Counted from the first letter of the stretch, positions 20,866 through 35,800 are shown. The stretch is 64,000 nt of DNA from Amoebophrya sp. A120 (GCA_905178155.1 CAJINV010000003.1:822784-886783), one strand, 5' to 3'. The notes: generated from the letters alone by a model not told the origin. Program-made: numbers and translations.

Positions 20866-23800
20866 ATGAGCGGTATGATTCCCTCACAGCAGGGGCATCT
20901 GCATCTCTCTGGAGGTGGCAGTGGCGCCGGAGCAGGTGGACCACCACCGCCTGCTGCGCCGGACGGCAGTGGCAGTGTCAACATGCATATCAACGGCAAA
21001 TATGTCTGGGTCTGGAAGGTTGCGAGATTTGTCATGCATATTGTGGATCACGCAAATGGTGTCTGATGCAGGCAAAAGCATCAGAGGTAGTTTTGAGCAC
21101 GCCTCAACATGATGCCTGTCTTGCATGAGAAACTCTCTACATACTTCTTGCGTACCAAGAAATGGCCAGCTTTTGATGCTGGTGCTCGTCATGCAACACA
21201 AATTCTTGTGTGTTTTAGAGTTTGATGCATCACAAGTCCCAGCTGCTTCCCAGACCCAGACATTATATTTGCAATGCATAATGCAGCAGGAATCGCAGGA
21301 CCACCAGCTCCTGCACGACCAGCAGGAGGACTCCTTGAACCTGTTCTATGAAGGCCTCAGAATGGAAACCCTCAAAGTGGAAATAATTTGTGATGCATGG
21401 AATGCGACAAAAAAAAGCCTGTATAGCAGAGGACGCAATGGAGGCCGACTATCGTCCTGCTAGGGGTGACGAACTGGAGTGCTGTTTAGCATGAGAGAAG
21501 GGTCGGACCCCTTTGTCTTAACCAGAATGACAGACATGCTTTCAGTACTCCGGGAAGTTTGTCATGCGCCGACTACAAATGGCGCTTCAACTGGAGTCGT
21601 TTTTTTGCATTACAAATTTATTTCCACTTTGAGGATTTCCAACCTGAGGCTTTCATATGTTCCGCGAAAACGAACGGCTCAAGGCCGAACTGCGCGGGCG
21701 GTTAGGTTTGGAGAAGGAACTGAACAGTATGCATTGCAAAAGTATAATCGTACTCGTATAAATGCATTACAAATTTCCTCAGCATGAGAAATAAAATGCG
21801 GACTTAGCTTCAGAAAAAAATTTGTAATGCATGACTGCAATACGAGTGCGATACTTTTGCACAGGATAGACAGCCTGGAGAAGCAAAACCAAATCTTTAA
21901 GGAACAAGTGGAGCGGTTGGAGGAGGAAAATGGGCGACTCGTGCAGGACCAGATCAAGCAGGTCCAGGAGAGCACTTCCCTGGTCGGCGGGGGCGCGGGG
22001 TCCTCGTCCTCGTCGGCGCATGGCAACAAGAGCGGCACGACTGCCAGCGGGTTCATGCGGTCGGCGCTCGGTGCCGCCACCGGGTTGCTGACGGGTGCGG
22101 GCGCCGACGAGAGCGCGCTCGCGAAGGTATCCTGTGCAAAAGTATCGTACTCGTATAAATGCAAGTCTTGCATTACAAGTCCTATTCTTAAGGTGAATCC
22201 GCATTACAAATTTTATTTCTCATGCTGAGGGAATTTGTAATGCATTTATACGAGTGCGATGCTTTTGCATTTGATAGAAGGAGCTGCGCGACAAGACGCG
22301 GGAACTGGAACTCGTGTCCCAGAAGCTGCACTATGGATTGCAAATATGTCTGGGTCTGGAAGAATGCAAGTTTGTCATGCTTGTCTGGCATGACTCGAGA
22401 ATCTGTATTGCATAGGCACGAAAAGGCCCTCTTGCTTGTCATGCAAAAACGCAGTTTGCCATGCGGAATAAGTAAGACATGGCAGCCAAGACATTTGTCA
22501 TGCGGAGCTGCGTACTGCAATGCGTTCTTCATTCACTTTTAGCATTACAAGTCTCCAGGCGCAGACATTTTTGCATTTGATATGCACACCTCCGAGACGA
22601 ATTTGAAGTTGCTGGGCAACAAGCAGTATCCTGTGCAAAAGTATCGTACTCGTATTGCAATCATGCATTACGAATCTTTTTCTTAAGGTAAATCTGCATT
22701 ACAAATTTTATTTCTCTTGCTGAGAAAATTTGTAATGCATTTATACGAGTACGATTACGATACTTTTGCAGTTCATAAGCAGGAACTGGCGGAGATCAAG
22801 CAGCGAGCCGCCGCGGAGAAGCAGCAGAGCTCGGAAAAGCGCGCCCAGGAGATGCAGCTGCAGTACGAGCAGGCGAGGAAGACCCAGGAAAACGAGCTCG
22901 CGAAACAAAAGCGACAGGTCGCGATATCGTAAGGAAAAATCCCCCCTCCCCATATCGAAAGCGAAATTTGTGTTGCTGTATTTGAGTACACAAATCACAT
23001 TCGTCTTGCTGGAGAGGACTGCAGACCCATACCAAGCCTGAGTAGAGAGGCTTTGACTTTGGCGCTTAGCATGAGAAGCGTCCGTGATGTTGGCTCAACA
23101 GCATGACAAACCGCCTCCATAATGGGACGGAAGCTGCTGCCTTTGTCTTCTTGCAACACAAACGTGATTTGTGACCTCAAATCAGCAACACAAATTCTCG
23201 AAACCTCACCTCTTCAATATGGGGAGGGGGGATTTTTCCTTGTGATACGCGAGCCTGGAGCACGAGCGGAGCAAGGCGGAAGAGGAGAAGGAGGTCCAAA
23301 GGCAAGCGATACGCGACCTATGGCGTTCTCAAACGTTACATTCTCAACTGTTACATGGATTTGTAATGCAAGACTAGCACAGGTGAGAGGGAGAACCTTG
23401 CGCGTCTTGCATTACAGGTTTGATCCGGATTACAGTGCTATCTAGCCTTCCGAGAATTTGTCATGCGAAGCAGCTTGATCGTCTGGCGGGTCATGGTCAT
23501 TTTGCATGACAAATCATGTAACAGTTGAGAATGTAACGCTTGAGAACCCCATACGACCTGCAGGAAGAGTTAGACAAGATGCAGACTGACTCACACGTGG
23601 GGATCTTGAGCAAGGTATCAAATGCAAAAATGTCTGGGGCTGGAAACTTGTGATGCAAGTCCGTGAACAGAAAGTGCTCTGTAATGCACCGCCAAGCATG
23701 TGCATGACAAAATTTTTCGTGGTGCTTCTGTGCTGCGAATTTCGCATGAGAGACGGCGCTTTTGCATGACAGGCAAGAGGGCCTCTTGGTGGCCACGCAA

Positions 23801-26800
23801 GACAGAGTGCAGAGTCATGTCAGATCGAAGCATGACAAACCTTGCATCCTTCTACACCCAGACATATTTGCAATGCATACATGGAGCTGCAAGACTACAA
23901 GGCCGCGCACTACCGCCTCGAGGCAGATTTGAAATCTGCCTGCAGCGAGAAGGGCAGCCAGCAGAGGATCTACGAGCAGGAGATCGCTCGCCTGCAGAAG
24001 CTCGTGAAGACCCTGGAGAAGGACGCGACAAGGCTCACGCAAGACAAGAACGTGCTGAACAGCAGCGTCACAGAAATGGAGAAGCGAATTGAAAGGCTGA
24101 CAGGTATAAATATTTGTCGTCATCACGTTCTTGTGGTCGTCCTAATCGTGGATTTGAGACGACGAGCCTAGACGTCGTCACATTCGGATCAACTTCAATT
24201 GCGACATAATTTGGACATAGACTCACTGCATTCGAAAGACAAAAAAACACTTTGAAAATTATAAATTCCAGATATCAACTATGCCATGCGGCCGTACATA
24301 ACGCAAAGCCACGCGGCGGCGGCTGGCGAGCAAACAGGAGGGGATCTTGTGTCTGACCTCATGGAAGCGCAGGGCCGACTCACTGAAGCACAGCGCGATC
24401 ACGAAAAGGAGAAGCAGAAACTGGTATAATCTTACACGTCGTGGTTGGAATACTAACTTAGTATAGTTTTCGATTGATGACGTACAACGAACTTGCAATT
24501 GGGACAGTTGTTCCAATCAGCAGAACAAAAAAAAACCGTAGCGGAAGATGTAGTTCGAATGTCGTCGTGTTGAATATGACCTCTTTTTGTTTATTTCTGC
24601 ATAGATCAAGTTGCGTCCACCGACCCCTTCTTTTTGTCTTTGTCAGGAAATGGAGTATAGTTCCCAGCTGAAGTCAATGGAAGCGGATGCGGAACAGAAA
24701 GAGCGCCACCTTCATATGGAGTTCTCAAACGTTACATTCTCAACTGTTACATGAATTTGTCATGCAAAAGTACCTTAAGCCGGCAGATGAGCAACCTGCT
24801 TCGCATGACAAATTTAGGAAGGGCTAAGCAGCATTTAGATCTGTGCCAAACTTGTGATGCAAAAGGCGCAATCTTCCTCCTTTCACTTTTGCCCGTCTTG
24901 CATTACAAATTCATATTTAACTGGTGAGACAATAACACTTGAGAACTCCATACTTCAAAGCTTGCTGGAAACGCTCGAGCAGGACAATAAGTTGCTGAAG
25001 GAAGATATCGCAAGAAAAAAGTGTTACAGTTACACATTGTGTTGCAGGCGGCCGAGCAAGACAGACAAGCTCTGTCATGCCGGATATGCATACGAGCTTC
25101 GCTTCATAGGTGTTTTCCCGTAGGATTTCTGCATTACAAGTTTTCTCTCTCATGCAGAGAAATTTGTGTTGCTGAATTGACATACAAATCTGTAACTGTA
25201 ACACTTTTTTCGTGGGATAGAGGACTGCCGCTTGCTGACCGAGACGCAGAAACGCGAACGACAAACCTTCGCCGACGAGAAGCGCCGGCTGGAGCAAGCC
25301 CTCTCCCGGTCTGGATCGGCGGGCTCCGCCTTGAGCGCGCAGATGGACCAGCACCAGTCGTTGCAAATGCTGCACCACGAACTGAAAAAAGCCAATGGAG
25401 AGGTCGAAGCCAGCCGGCAGCGCGAGCGCCGAATCCAGCTCCAGTGCGAACGCGCCGAAGAGGAATTGAAAGAAAAGGTGTGAATTTTATATCGTCATGT
25501 TCGACGTGGTGCCCTTCTTCTCAACATTATGATAAAGATCATCTTTCAGGCTACTCAGCAGGCAGGACAGAGAAAGCGGAAGCGCGCAGAAGCGGTCTTT
25601 CCTGGCTCGATGTTTTGTTCGTAAAAATATCATCTTTCCCCATGACCCCTGATGAATATTTTTATCCACGAAATTTATTCACCAGGAACTCGAACTGAAA
25701 GAGTTGAGGCACCGGGCGCTGACTCACGGCAAGAGTACCACCAAGCTGCAGACCCAGATCGATACCCTGACCGAACAGTGCAATCGCAAGGACCGCGAGT
25801 TGGACGAGCGCGGACGCGAGCTGGAGGAGCAGAAGAGCACCCTCGCGGCGTACAAGCGGCATCTGCAGGAGCGGAACGACGAGATCCTGAAGCTCGACCG
25901 GGAGCAGGCTCTGTGGAACCGCAACAAGCTGCTGTTGGAGACGGATCTGAACAAGCGGCAGCGCCTGCTGGACGACCTTCAGGGCGAGGTGGATTCCCAG
26001 CGGCACACGCACAAGCAGGAAGTGCAGCGGCTGCAGGGCGAGCTGGAGCGGGAGACGGAGGAGAGAATGCACCGGGACCGCACGATCGCTTCCATGGAGC
26101 AAACCATCCAAGAGAAGGTGGACGCCCAGTTGGACGACCTGATCCAGATATGCATTGCAAAAGCGTTGTACTAGTATGAATTGCATTACGAATTTTCGCA
26201 AGAAGAAAAGTGGAATTTGTAATGCTGTTTTACCTTTGGAGGAAGATTTGTCATGCATATTTGCACTTAGTACGAGTGCGATACTTTTGCACAGCATACC
26301 AGATCGAACGCATCAATTTCGACGCCCAGTCGCGCGAACTCCGCGCGGAGCTCGAAGTGTGGCAAAAGCGGGCGCGCGACGTATCCTATTTAAAAACGTC
26401 CCCACCCCATAGTTGTAATGCAAATCTGCATGCTGAAATAAAATGTGTCTCATGCGGAGCCCCATGAGAAGCATTTTCTAGTCGTGTTTTGCAATTTGTC
26501 ATGCTCCAATCAGCATGGTTTGCTAGATCTGTGATGCTCCTGAGCTAGCTCAAACAGCACTACACTACGAATCCAAATTTGTCATGCAAAACGGCCAAAA
26601 CTTGTGGATTTGTCTAGCCGATTCCCCATCTTGACTATGGTGTCGGGACGTTTTTACTCAGGATACGACGCGGACCTGCTGCATAGTGGTACGACGACGA
26701 ACAAGAAAGCTGCCGGCAGCGTTCTTTCACCGGCACGCGGCGCGGCCGCTGATGATGTCGATCATCCTGCTAGTACTTCATCCCAACAGCAGCAGCAGCA

Positions 26801-29800
26801 GCCACCCGCCGTAGCTACAACTACTACTAGTAGCTTATGCCTTGGACGCTCGTTAGCATACAGAGGGGTGAATTTGCAGTGAATTTGTCTTGCATGACTT
26901 GCATTTACTTTAAAAGAGAAGTGCGCTGCGTGGTAAAGGGCTGGACACGAGCAGCCCAAGCAGCTCACGCAGCGTGAAGGGCTGCTCGGCGCCAGGTGGC
27001 ACTTGCAGCACCGAAAGAAGCGGTCTTACGGGGCCCGCCGGACCGTGTAGTGCATAACCAAATAAGAAGGTGGATCGTGGGGCTCTTGTTCATCTGCGCG
27101 TTTACCTCAGAAGTTCCTCCCCGGAATGGTCGAAAGGGAGGGCGACGCCTGAACACAGGGGCACTAGTTCAACGCGTACGCTCTCGCGAGACGTTGTTTG
27201 GAATTGGATATCTGGGAGTAGCCTCGGGTGGAAGGGAAGGCACGACTCGGCCGCGGGCACTAGTTTGCTTCGCCTGCTGTGCTCGGCTTACAACTCCCCA
27301 GGTGTGTTTTTGCCTCCGGAGCAAGTCTTATTCGACGTGACCCCCAGGTCAAGACTTCCCTTGGTGAATTTTAAGGCTTTTTGTTTTTGCGACACTTTCT
27401 GGAAGCCCCAAAACCCGGAGTTTCTCATGCGCCAGCGCATTTTGAACAGGAACCGGAGGACAAAATTCACCGGCGTCCTTTCCAAAATTCACCCCAAAAT
27501 TCACCGAGCGCCACTTTTCGACCGTGATAAGCAAAGTTTAGCGCAAAAAAGTGCTCAAAAAAACGCACAAGTAGACCCTGGGAAGTGGGGCCGAGGGGAA
27601 AAGACAGGCGCCCGCTGTTGCCCTTAGCGCCTCTATATTCTGCCGAAAAGGCCTGGAGAGTTCACGCGCCTGCCGGATAGACGCGTCAAAGCTATCGGCC
27701 GGGTCCTTCCACCTTTGCTTCCGCGCCTTCATCTTGCCTAAACTGCACTTATGTGCTTCGCGGTTCTTGTTTTTGGCGTCTTTGCCGCGGCTGCTGCAGT
27801 GCTTGCTCTTTTGCAAGCACAGGAAGACGAAAAGACATGGCCAAGAAAGAATGACGCCCAGGCCATGTCCAGCTGCCCGCCGCATAAGCCTGGTGTGCAG
27901 AACCCACTTCCCAGAAGAGCAAAAGGGACAATGTCCCCTCTGCTATTTGTCATGCAAAATTCACTACAAACTCACCACTTCTCATGCTAACGGGCGTTAA
28001 AGCTCTAACTAGTAGCGCCACTGCATCCCAACAGCAGCAGCAGCAGCCACCCGCCGTAGCTACAACTACCAGTAGCGTTACCGGTGTCGTGCCGCCAGCA
28101 GCTACTTCGTCCGCCTCATCTCCCGGTAAACTGCACCATCAAGTGTCTCCGCGGTCGGCCGCTGTATTGGTGGAGGCGTCCAGCATGGCGAGTGAAGGCC
28201 CCCGACGCACCATTTTACTCACCTTGATGGAGGAGAAGGAGCGCGAGAAGAAGGAAGCGCTGCAGCACGAACGCGAGGCCAGCGCCAAGATCCTGGAGGA
28301 CGAACGCCAGAATTTCGGTAAAACGTTGGAGCAGGAGGCTGGGAAGCGAAAGGACCTGGAGGCGAGGTGCGAGGAGCTGCTGTCGCAGTCGAAAATGGCC
28401 GAACTAGAGGTCGAGAAACTGCGGCTGGAGATCGCCTCGCGGGTGAGTGCGGAGGAATTCGCGAGCTGGCGGGAGAAGCACGACGCGCTGAAGCAGCAGC
28501 TGGAGCAGTTGCAGCAGCAGAAGGAGGAGATGGAGAAGACCTACAAGAAGCAGGCCCACGTGGACTTCGCGACGCGCAAGGGCCTCGAGGACCAGTTGGC
28601 CAAAAAGGATTTTGACATCCAGACGGCGCGACAGCTGCAGGAAAACGAGCTGCTGAACCGGCACGAGATCCAGGCGGAAAGGGACGGGCTGAAAATGAAA
28701 CAGCAGGAACTGGAACAGAAGGTGAAGAAAACCACCGCGGAAAAAACCACGCTGCAGGAGGAGCTCACCAGGTTGCAGAAGGAAAAGTCCAGTGACGACG
28801 AGTACTACCAGAAGACGCTCACCGTGGCGCGGGAGCAGAAGCAGTATCCACAGTAAATTTGCCGTACATGCACGAAAACGAATGTGGCTTTCGCATGACA
28901 ATATTTACCCTCAAGCCTCTTCAGCATGACAAGTTGCTTCTCCTAAGGTGGTGAGATAGAGATTTGTGATGCATTTTGTACATGTGCGGGAAATTTGTAT
29001 TGCATAGGCAACAACTGGAAAGCATGATCCAGGGCCTGGTCGTCGGTCCGGAGGACATGCCGCAGTACTTGGAGCAGGCGCGCCGCATCGAGGAGGTGGC
29101 CAAACTGCGGGTGCGCGAACTTGAACTGGAAAAATCCGCGCAGGCGGACGAAATCCAGATGCTGCAGCGCAACGAGGTTCTACTAAGGGAAAAACTGGAC
29201 CACGAATCCGCACTGCTCGCCAACGTCCGGGTGCAGCTATGAACTGCAAAAGTATCGTACTCGTAGTAATTGCAGTCATGCAAGACCAAGAAGAGAAATT
29301 TCATTTTCAAGCTAAATCAGCATGAAAAATTCCGTTTGTCATGCGCAGCTAATTTGTGTTGCAATACTAGCTACGAGGGCGATACTTTTGCAGTTCATAG
29401 CAGCTCCAAGACGCCAAAATCGACGACACGAGCGCAAAGGAACTGGAACTCGTCAAGAAGCGGTCGGGGGAAATGGAGCGGAATTTGTCCGAAGTCAAGA
29501 GGCGCTGCGAAGAACTCGAGCAGGAGATGATTCAGGTATAAATACGTTAAGCTTGTTGATGACCACGTCCACGACGTCGACCTGCTGGCCGCGGCCGCCG
29601 GGTACTCTGGGTTGCGTGTCGGCGCCTTCCCCCTTGCCCCCTCCGCCTATCCTTCCGAAGCGGCCGCGCTTTGATGTTGGATTTGTGATGCTGATGCCCG
29701 AGCGCCCTCAATCAAAGCCGTGGCCTCTTCTGGGTGCGGAGGTCACAGCTTCAGCATGATGGCAAGACCCCTGCTACGTAGGTTGGGAGCAGCTCGCGTT

Positions 29801-32800
29801 TTAGTTTCAAAGAGTTCGCCTCCCTTTGGGGGCGGCTTTGTATCGTTTTCGCCGTCCTCGTTCCAGCCAGATAAAGACGGCCCTTCATCAGATGGAGCGC
29901 CGTCCTACCCTTCGACGGGCTTGCTGCAAGGCAAGAAAACGAGGCGCCCCCCAGACGACACTGTCGCGGGCGGTGTCCCCGCCTCCGGCCTTGCAGGTCG
30001 GCAACGCGCACCACAATCCGCCACGACAGACGAGAGCACCCCCTTCACGGGCTGCACTGTGCTGCTGTGGCGGTTTTTGGTGCGAACCCTTCCGCCGATG
30101 CTATGGCCTTCCCACCAAAATCCGCCAGAGCAGCACAGTGCACCCCCTTGAAGCACCCCGTTGCGGCACCCCGTCACACGGGCGGCTCAAAAAATCCGGC
30201 CGAAGGTTTCAGGGAGCCGGCCAGGATTCTCTCGCGTAAGTCGTTTAAGATAGGAACCAAACAAATACGCCTCCCCAGCCTTTTCGCGGAGAACCGGCGG
30301 CGCCAGTCAGTTGGCCGGGCCAGTGCGTCACCGAGAGAAGGGCCCTCAAGGCTACAAACCTCCCCCCCTTAGTCCTAGACCGGATTTGATACCTGACGCG
30401 CAATAGCTAACATTGCGCGCCGAACTTGCCTAGTCGGAAAGAAATGGAGCCTGGGCCTGGTTCTGGGATCGGAATGGAAGAGACAGGGGCGGCGCCCTGA
30501 CACCGCAGGGCCGGATGTGCCTGTGGTAAGTTTCTTGATTTGAGCAGGCCGTCGACATGGCCGTGTTGCGGTGTCGGATGCGGAGGCCATCCGCAGGCCC
30601 ACCTTCCCGCTCTACCCGTCCCGGCGAGGCAGGACGCGTTGCAACGTCCTTGCGTCAGCTTGAGCACCCGTCTTGGCGAGCCCACTCGGAAAAGAAAAAT
30701 TTTGAAATTTTGGCTGTGGTGCATTTTTTCCTTCGATACTTGTTGATGACCACGTCCACGACGTCGACCTGCTGGCCCCACTGCACCGTTTGTTGCTTTT
30801 TTCTTTGCACTTGATGTAGCTGATGGCAATGATAATGACTGACTTGCTGTTGCTCTTGAAGATGCATATAATGCAAAATATCTCTTACCGCTACCGCATT
30901 TCTTGTCGGACTGCAAATACCCAGGCCGAGAGCTTCAAGGGCCCTGAATTTGTGAAGTTGTCCAACAGCGAAGCCGCTTTGCGGAAGGAACTGAACCAGC
31001 TGAAGGAGCACCTTCCGGAGGTGGAAGAAGACCTGCGACGCGTATAAAAGCCTCAGGTTGGAAATCCTCAAAGTGGAAATAATTTGTAATGCAAAAAAAC
31101 GACTCCAGTTGAAGCGCCATTTCTAGTCGGCGCATGACAAATTTTCCGCGCACTCAAAGCATGTCTGTCATGCTAGATAGGCAAAGGGGTGCCCTTCTCG
31201 CGTGCTAATCAGCAGCCCAATTCTGAACCTCTAGCAGGACGATAATCGGTCTCCGTGGTGTCCTCTGCAATGCAGTCTTTTTTGCCGTGCATTTCATGCA
31301 TCACAAATTATTTCCACTTTGAGGATTTCCATTCTGAGGCTTTCATAGTGCGAGAAGGCCAAGTACAGCAAGTCCCAGATGGAGATCCAGCAGCTGCACG
31401 CGTCCGTGAGGCAGCAAACGGAGGACTTGGAGAAGCGGAAGGCTGAGACGGAGCAGGAGAAGAGAAACGCGCTGCAAGTTGTGCAACAGGAGCGACTGAG
31501 GCATAACGACACGAAAAATCAGCTGACGCAAGCGACCCAGGAGATTGCGAGCCTGAAGGACCAATGCCAAAAAACGGAGCAGCGGGCGGTCGCTGCGGAA
31601 TCTGGTGCTACGCAAAAAGACGCGAGCATGCAGGAGCTGCGAGCGTCGCAGGCAGCGGAAGTCGAGGACCTGAAGCAGAAGCACCAGGCGTATGTAAAGA
31701 GCGTGACTGACAAATACAAATCGCAGTTTGAAGCTGTGAAGAAAAAAGCCGAGGAATGGAAAGAAAAGTACGACCTGTCAAGCAACGTCACCGACCGGGA
31801 ATTGGAGACCATTGTCTACGTACTTACTTACTATACCATTCAGCAGTTTGAGTTTCGTCTACTTTATTTCCAAAAAAATTTCATCTGCGACATTTCTTCG
31901 TCATTTTTCTCGATCACGTACGAAGTTCTCAGTGTGTAAGTAGCATAGCAGACAAAACGAAAAAAAGTAATAGCCGTGCGGTAGTTGTACTTGTAGCACT
32001 AGAAGTTCTACTTTGATCGTATTTCTGGACAACTGGTGTGGGCAGCACCACCAGGCTTCACGTTTAATATACGGAATTGAGCACCTTTGACTTTGTTCGT
32101 TCCATACGTGGCCCTTCTCCCTCGATGTTGTAGTTGATAATTTGCAATGCAAATAAATCACACCAGGCCAAGGAGCTAACAGACAAGCTGAAAGACGCGG
32201 CTTTGGTGCAGCAAAAGCAGGCGGCCAAGGTGGCTGGTTTGGAACAGGAGAAGACGAAAACCACGGCTCGCATCACGGAGCTCGAGGCTGCCGTTATGCA
32301 TTGCAAATATCTCTGGGTCTGGAATGTTGCAACTTGTGATGCGCATTTCACAACACAGACAAATCTCTCATGCATAGGCAGCAAGAGATGTCCATTTTCT
32401 GTCACCAAAGTGGGGGATTTGTCATGCGGATTAAGGAGCAATGGCAATGCAGCGGAAGCTTCTCAAATCTGTGATGCTAGAGCTTCCATGACAGACATTC
32501 TGTGTCATGCAAAAGCAGCATGACTCTTCCAGACCCAGACATATTTGCACTCGATAGCCGTCGCGGGCGAGCAGGAAAAGCTGCGGGTGGCCGCGGAGAA
32601 GCACGGCAAGGCGGCGGAGGACTGGGCACTATGCATTGCAAAAGTATCGTACTAGTATAAATTGCATCACAAATTTTTTCAAAAGGAAAAATGCATTTTG
32701 TAATGCTGATTTACCTAAAAAGGGATGTTTGTCATGCACGATAGCAATTAGTACGAGTACGATACTTTTGCACAGGATAGGCGCAGAAGCGGGCTGATTT

Positions 32801-35800
32801 CGAGAAGAAACTGAAGTCCAGCGAGGGCGACACGGAGCGCGAAAAGCTGCTCTCGGAGCGGCTGCAGACCGAGAAGGACACCCTGACGGCCGAGGTCGCG
32901 AAGCTGAAGCAGCGCGGCGAGCAGCTGCAGCAGATGGTACGAGAGTTTGCACAACTCGTCCCCCTCCCCCTCCTTTGTCTTGCCTAGTGTAGAAGTACTG
33001 TTTGAGCTTGTTCCGGAATCTGTGATGCAAACAGGAGTCCCACAGGGAAGCACTTGGTCTTGGTCTTGGATATGGATTTGTGGTTTTGCATGAGAAATGA
33101 GTCTGAGGGGGGGTTTTGCACTTTCATAGATGTATTTGGAGCAGCAGAATTCCCTGGCCGCCGCTGGGGAGCAGGGGCACCAGGCGAGCAAAATCGCCGA
33201 CCTAGAGCAGGAAAAGCACGAGCTCGAGCGGAAACTCACCCGTTTGGAAGAGCGGGTGACCAGCATGACGAACCAGATCCAGAAACTGCAGAGCGAAAAT
33301 GAAGCGGAACTGACGAAAATGCGGGAGGACCACAAAACCGCCCTTGTGCAAAGGGCCCAGGAACACACGAAGGAGCTCAAGAAAGCCACCGAAATGTATG
33401 AGAACGAAAAGCAGACCCTGGTGCGGGAAAAACAGGAGATGGGCCAGGATATGACGAAAAACATAAAGGATTCGGTCATCGCCTGCGAGGAGGAGCGGCT
33501 TACCAAAGAGTACGAAGCAAGGCTGGACGACCGAAAAAAAGAGCTGGAAGCCGAGAATGAGCAGGAACTGAGCGCCGCGAAGAAACGATACCACGAAGAA
33601 GCCGAGCAGCTGAAAGAGAAGTTGCAGCAGGAGACCGAAAATTTGCGGGAAAAGCTCAAAGAGCGCGAGGCGAACGCGCTGCAAGCGAAGAAGGACGATT
33701 TGGTACACCAGAACGAGGAGCACCAGAAGAAAGTCGAAAAGGAATTCGCAGACAAGAAAGCCGCGTTGGAAGCGGAGGCGGAGAGAAGGAGAGCCGAATT
33801 GGAAAAAGAATTCGCTAAGAGGTCGGAGGAGCTGGATGCAAAATTCAAGGACATGGAATCGAAGCTGCGAGCAGCCCTTGCAGAAGAAAAACAAATGTTC
33901 GAACAAACTTGCGAAGGCAACGTGCGCGCCAAGCTCAAAGCAGAACTCGACGCTCTGGAGGCGAAAAAGACGGAAGTGGCAGGGGAAGAAAAAGCCATGC
34001 AGGAGAACCGGGCGAAACTGCAGACCGAAACAGAAACACTGCAGAAGGCGCAGGAGAAACTGGAGCAAGAGACGACAGCGGTGAAAGCGCGCGAAGTTAC
34101 CGTGCAACAAAAGTCTGACACGTTCGAAGTAGAGCTCAAGGCGAAGTACGAAAAACTCTGCCAGGAGCGCGATGCGGCGGAAGTGATGCTGAAGAAGCAG
34201 ATCGAGCAGGAGCGCAAACTGCTTGCGGAAAAGGAGCAAAAGTTGGAAACCCAGTTGGAGACCGAAAAGGCGAAGCTCAAGGCCGAGCACGAACAGCAGC
34301 GGAAAATTTTATCGACGGAGTTTGAGACCAAAAAGAGCGCCTTGGAGAACGAGTTCAAGAGGAAGGAGCTCGAATTGGAAAACGAGGTCGCACAGCGAAA
34401 AAGCACCCTGCAGGCAGACAACGACAAGCAGCTTGCTTTCGAAAGTCAACGGCAGCAGAAAGCAGGCGAGGCGGAGCTGGCCGAGCAGCGAGTGGTGTTG
34501 GAGGACGAATTCCGGGCGAAGCAAGAAGAGCTGCAGCAAGAGAAGCAAAGGGAAAAACAGCAGGAGCTCGAGGAAGAGCGCACGCGGCTTCGCGTCGAGG
34601 TGTTCGAAAATGCCGACGCCGAGACCAAGCAAGCACTCGCTGAGGCAACGGAAGCCACGCGGGCGGCGGAGGAGGAGCGAGACCAGAAGGCCCTTGTGGC
34701 GGAAAAAAACAAGATACAGTACATGAACGTGGGCGAATACTGCTTCAAACAGCTCAAGCCGTTCGCCATCCAGCTGGCGGCCAAGGAGGGGAAGCAGCTT
34801 CCGGCTTGGAAAAAGATGACCCCCACTGAAATCACTGAACAAGCCCAGCAGAATCTTCTGGCAGCCGCGTCAGTAGCAGCAGCAGCAGCCGCAGCATCCA
34901 AAGCAGGAGGAGCATCTACAACAACCGGGAACGCCACGCCGGGGGGACCCTCCGCTGCGACGAAATCCGCCGGACCTGCATCATCCTCGTCAACTGCCGC
35001 TGCGGCCGCACGGACTCCTCCAGCCTTTGCGGTCGCCCCGGCGAGCAGATGTCTCGGCGGTGGTGGAGGAACCGCTGGCGGCTCCTCGTCCTCTTCCTTT
35101 AATCCGGCGGCCCGCGGTGGAACAGCGATTCCAGGCTCTGGCTCGTCCGGAGTACTAAAAATTCCTTCGGAGCAGAACAACAAGCGGGCAAGTGAAGCTG
35201 CAGACCCAACAACCACCGCGGGTGGAAGTACAATGGGAGCCGCAGCTGCAACGGAAAATACAAGTGCAAAACGCGCCAAAATTGACGTTGCGCCACCTGC
35301 AGCAGCTTCTGGCTCTGCCGGCACGACAACCTCCAGCACAAATAACGACCAAAAGCAGGTTGCTAATATTACTGCCTCCTCCTCATCTGCTCCGGCAGTG
35401 GCCGCGTCGTCTTCAGTAATAAACGCGGCTGCTGGAGGTGCACCCGGTACAACTACCTCTACGACAGCACAAATGTCCTCTTCCTCGGTAAAAATGGAAA
35501 CAAAGGCCGTGGATGGCAAGGTGGTCGCAGCGAGCGTGCAAGCGCAACAAGTTCGGGTCACCCCTGAAGGCCAGGTCTTCGCACAGCAGACCAGTTCTAC
35601 GTTCAGTGCCAGTGGCGGCGTAGCTGGTGTGGCACAAGAACAGCTCCTCGGTCGTGCAGGAGGACCAGGGGGACCAGGAGCCGATGTCTCAACAACGCCA
35701 GCGAGTTCATCAACTGCAGGAGCTAACGCAGCTGGTGTTGCCCAGAACATCACCATGATAACCGACGCAAATACCGCGCCTGAGGCTGCAGCCGCAAGAA

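Noticed and set aside
26779-28069. 46-bp direct repeat as a long target-site duplication or LTR pair
   Set aside because: The element ends map inside the repeats, with an exact 5-bp ACTAG duplication and TIRs; the 46-bp copies are coding tandem repeats kept in the protein.
32748-35756. Very long open frames on the - strand (up to 559 codons) opposite the coiled-coil gene
   Set aside because: They mirror the Glu/Lys/Ala-rich + strand exon; the translations are Ser/Phe/Leu/Arg-rich without domains. Shadow frames.
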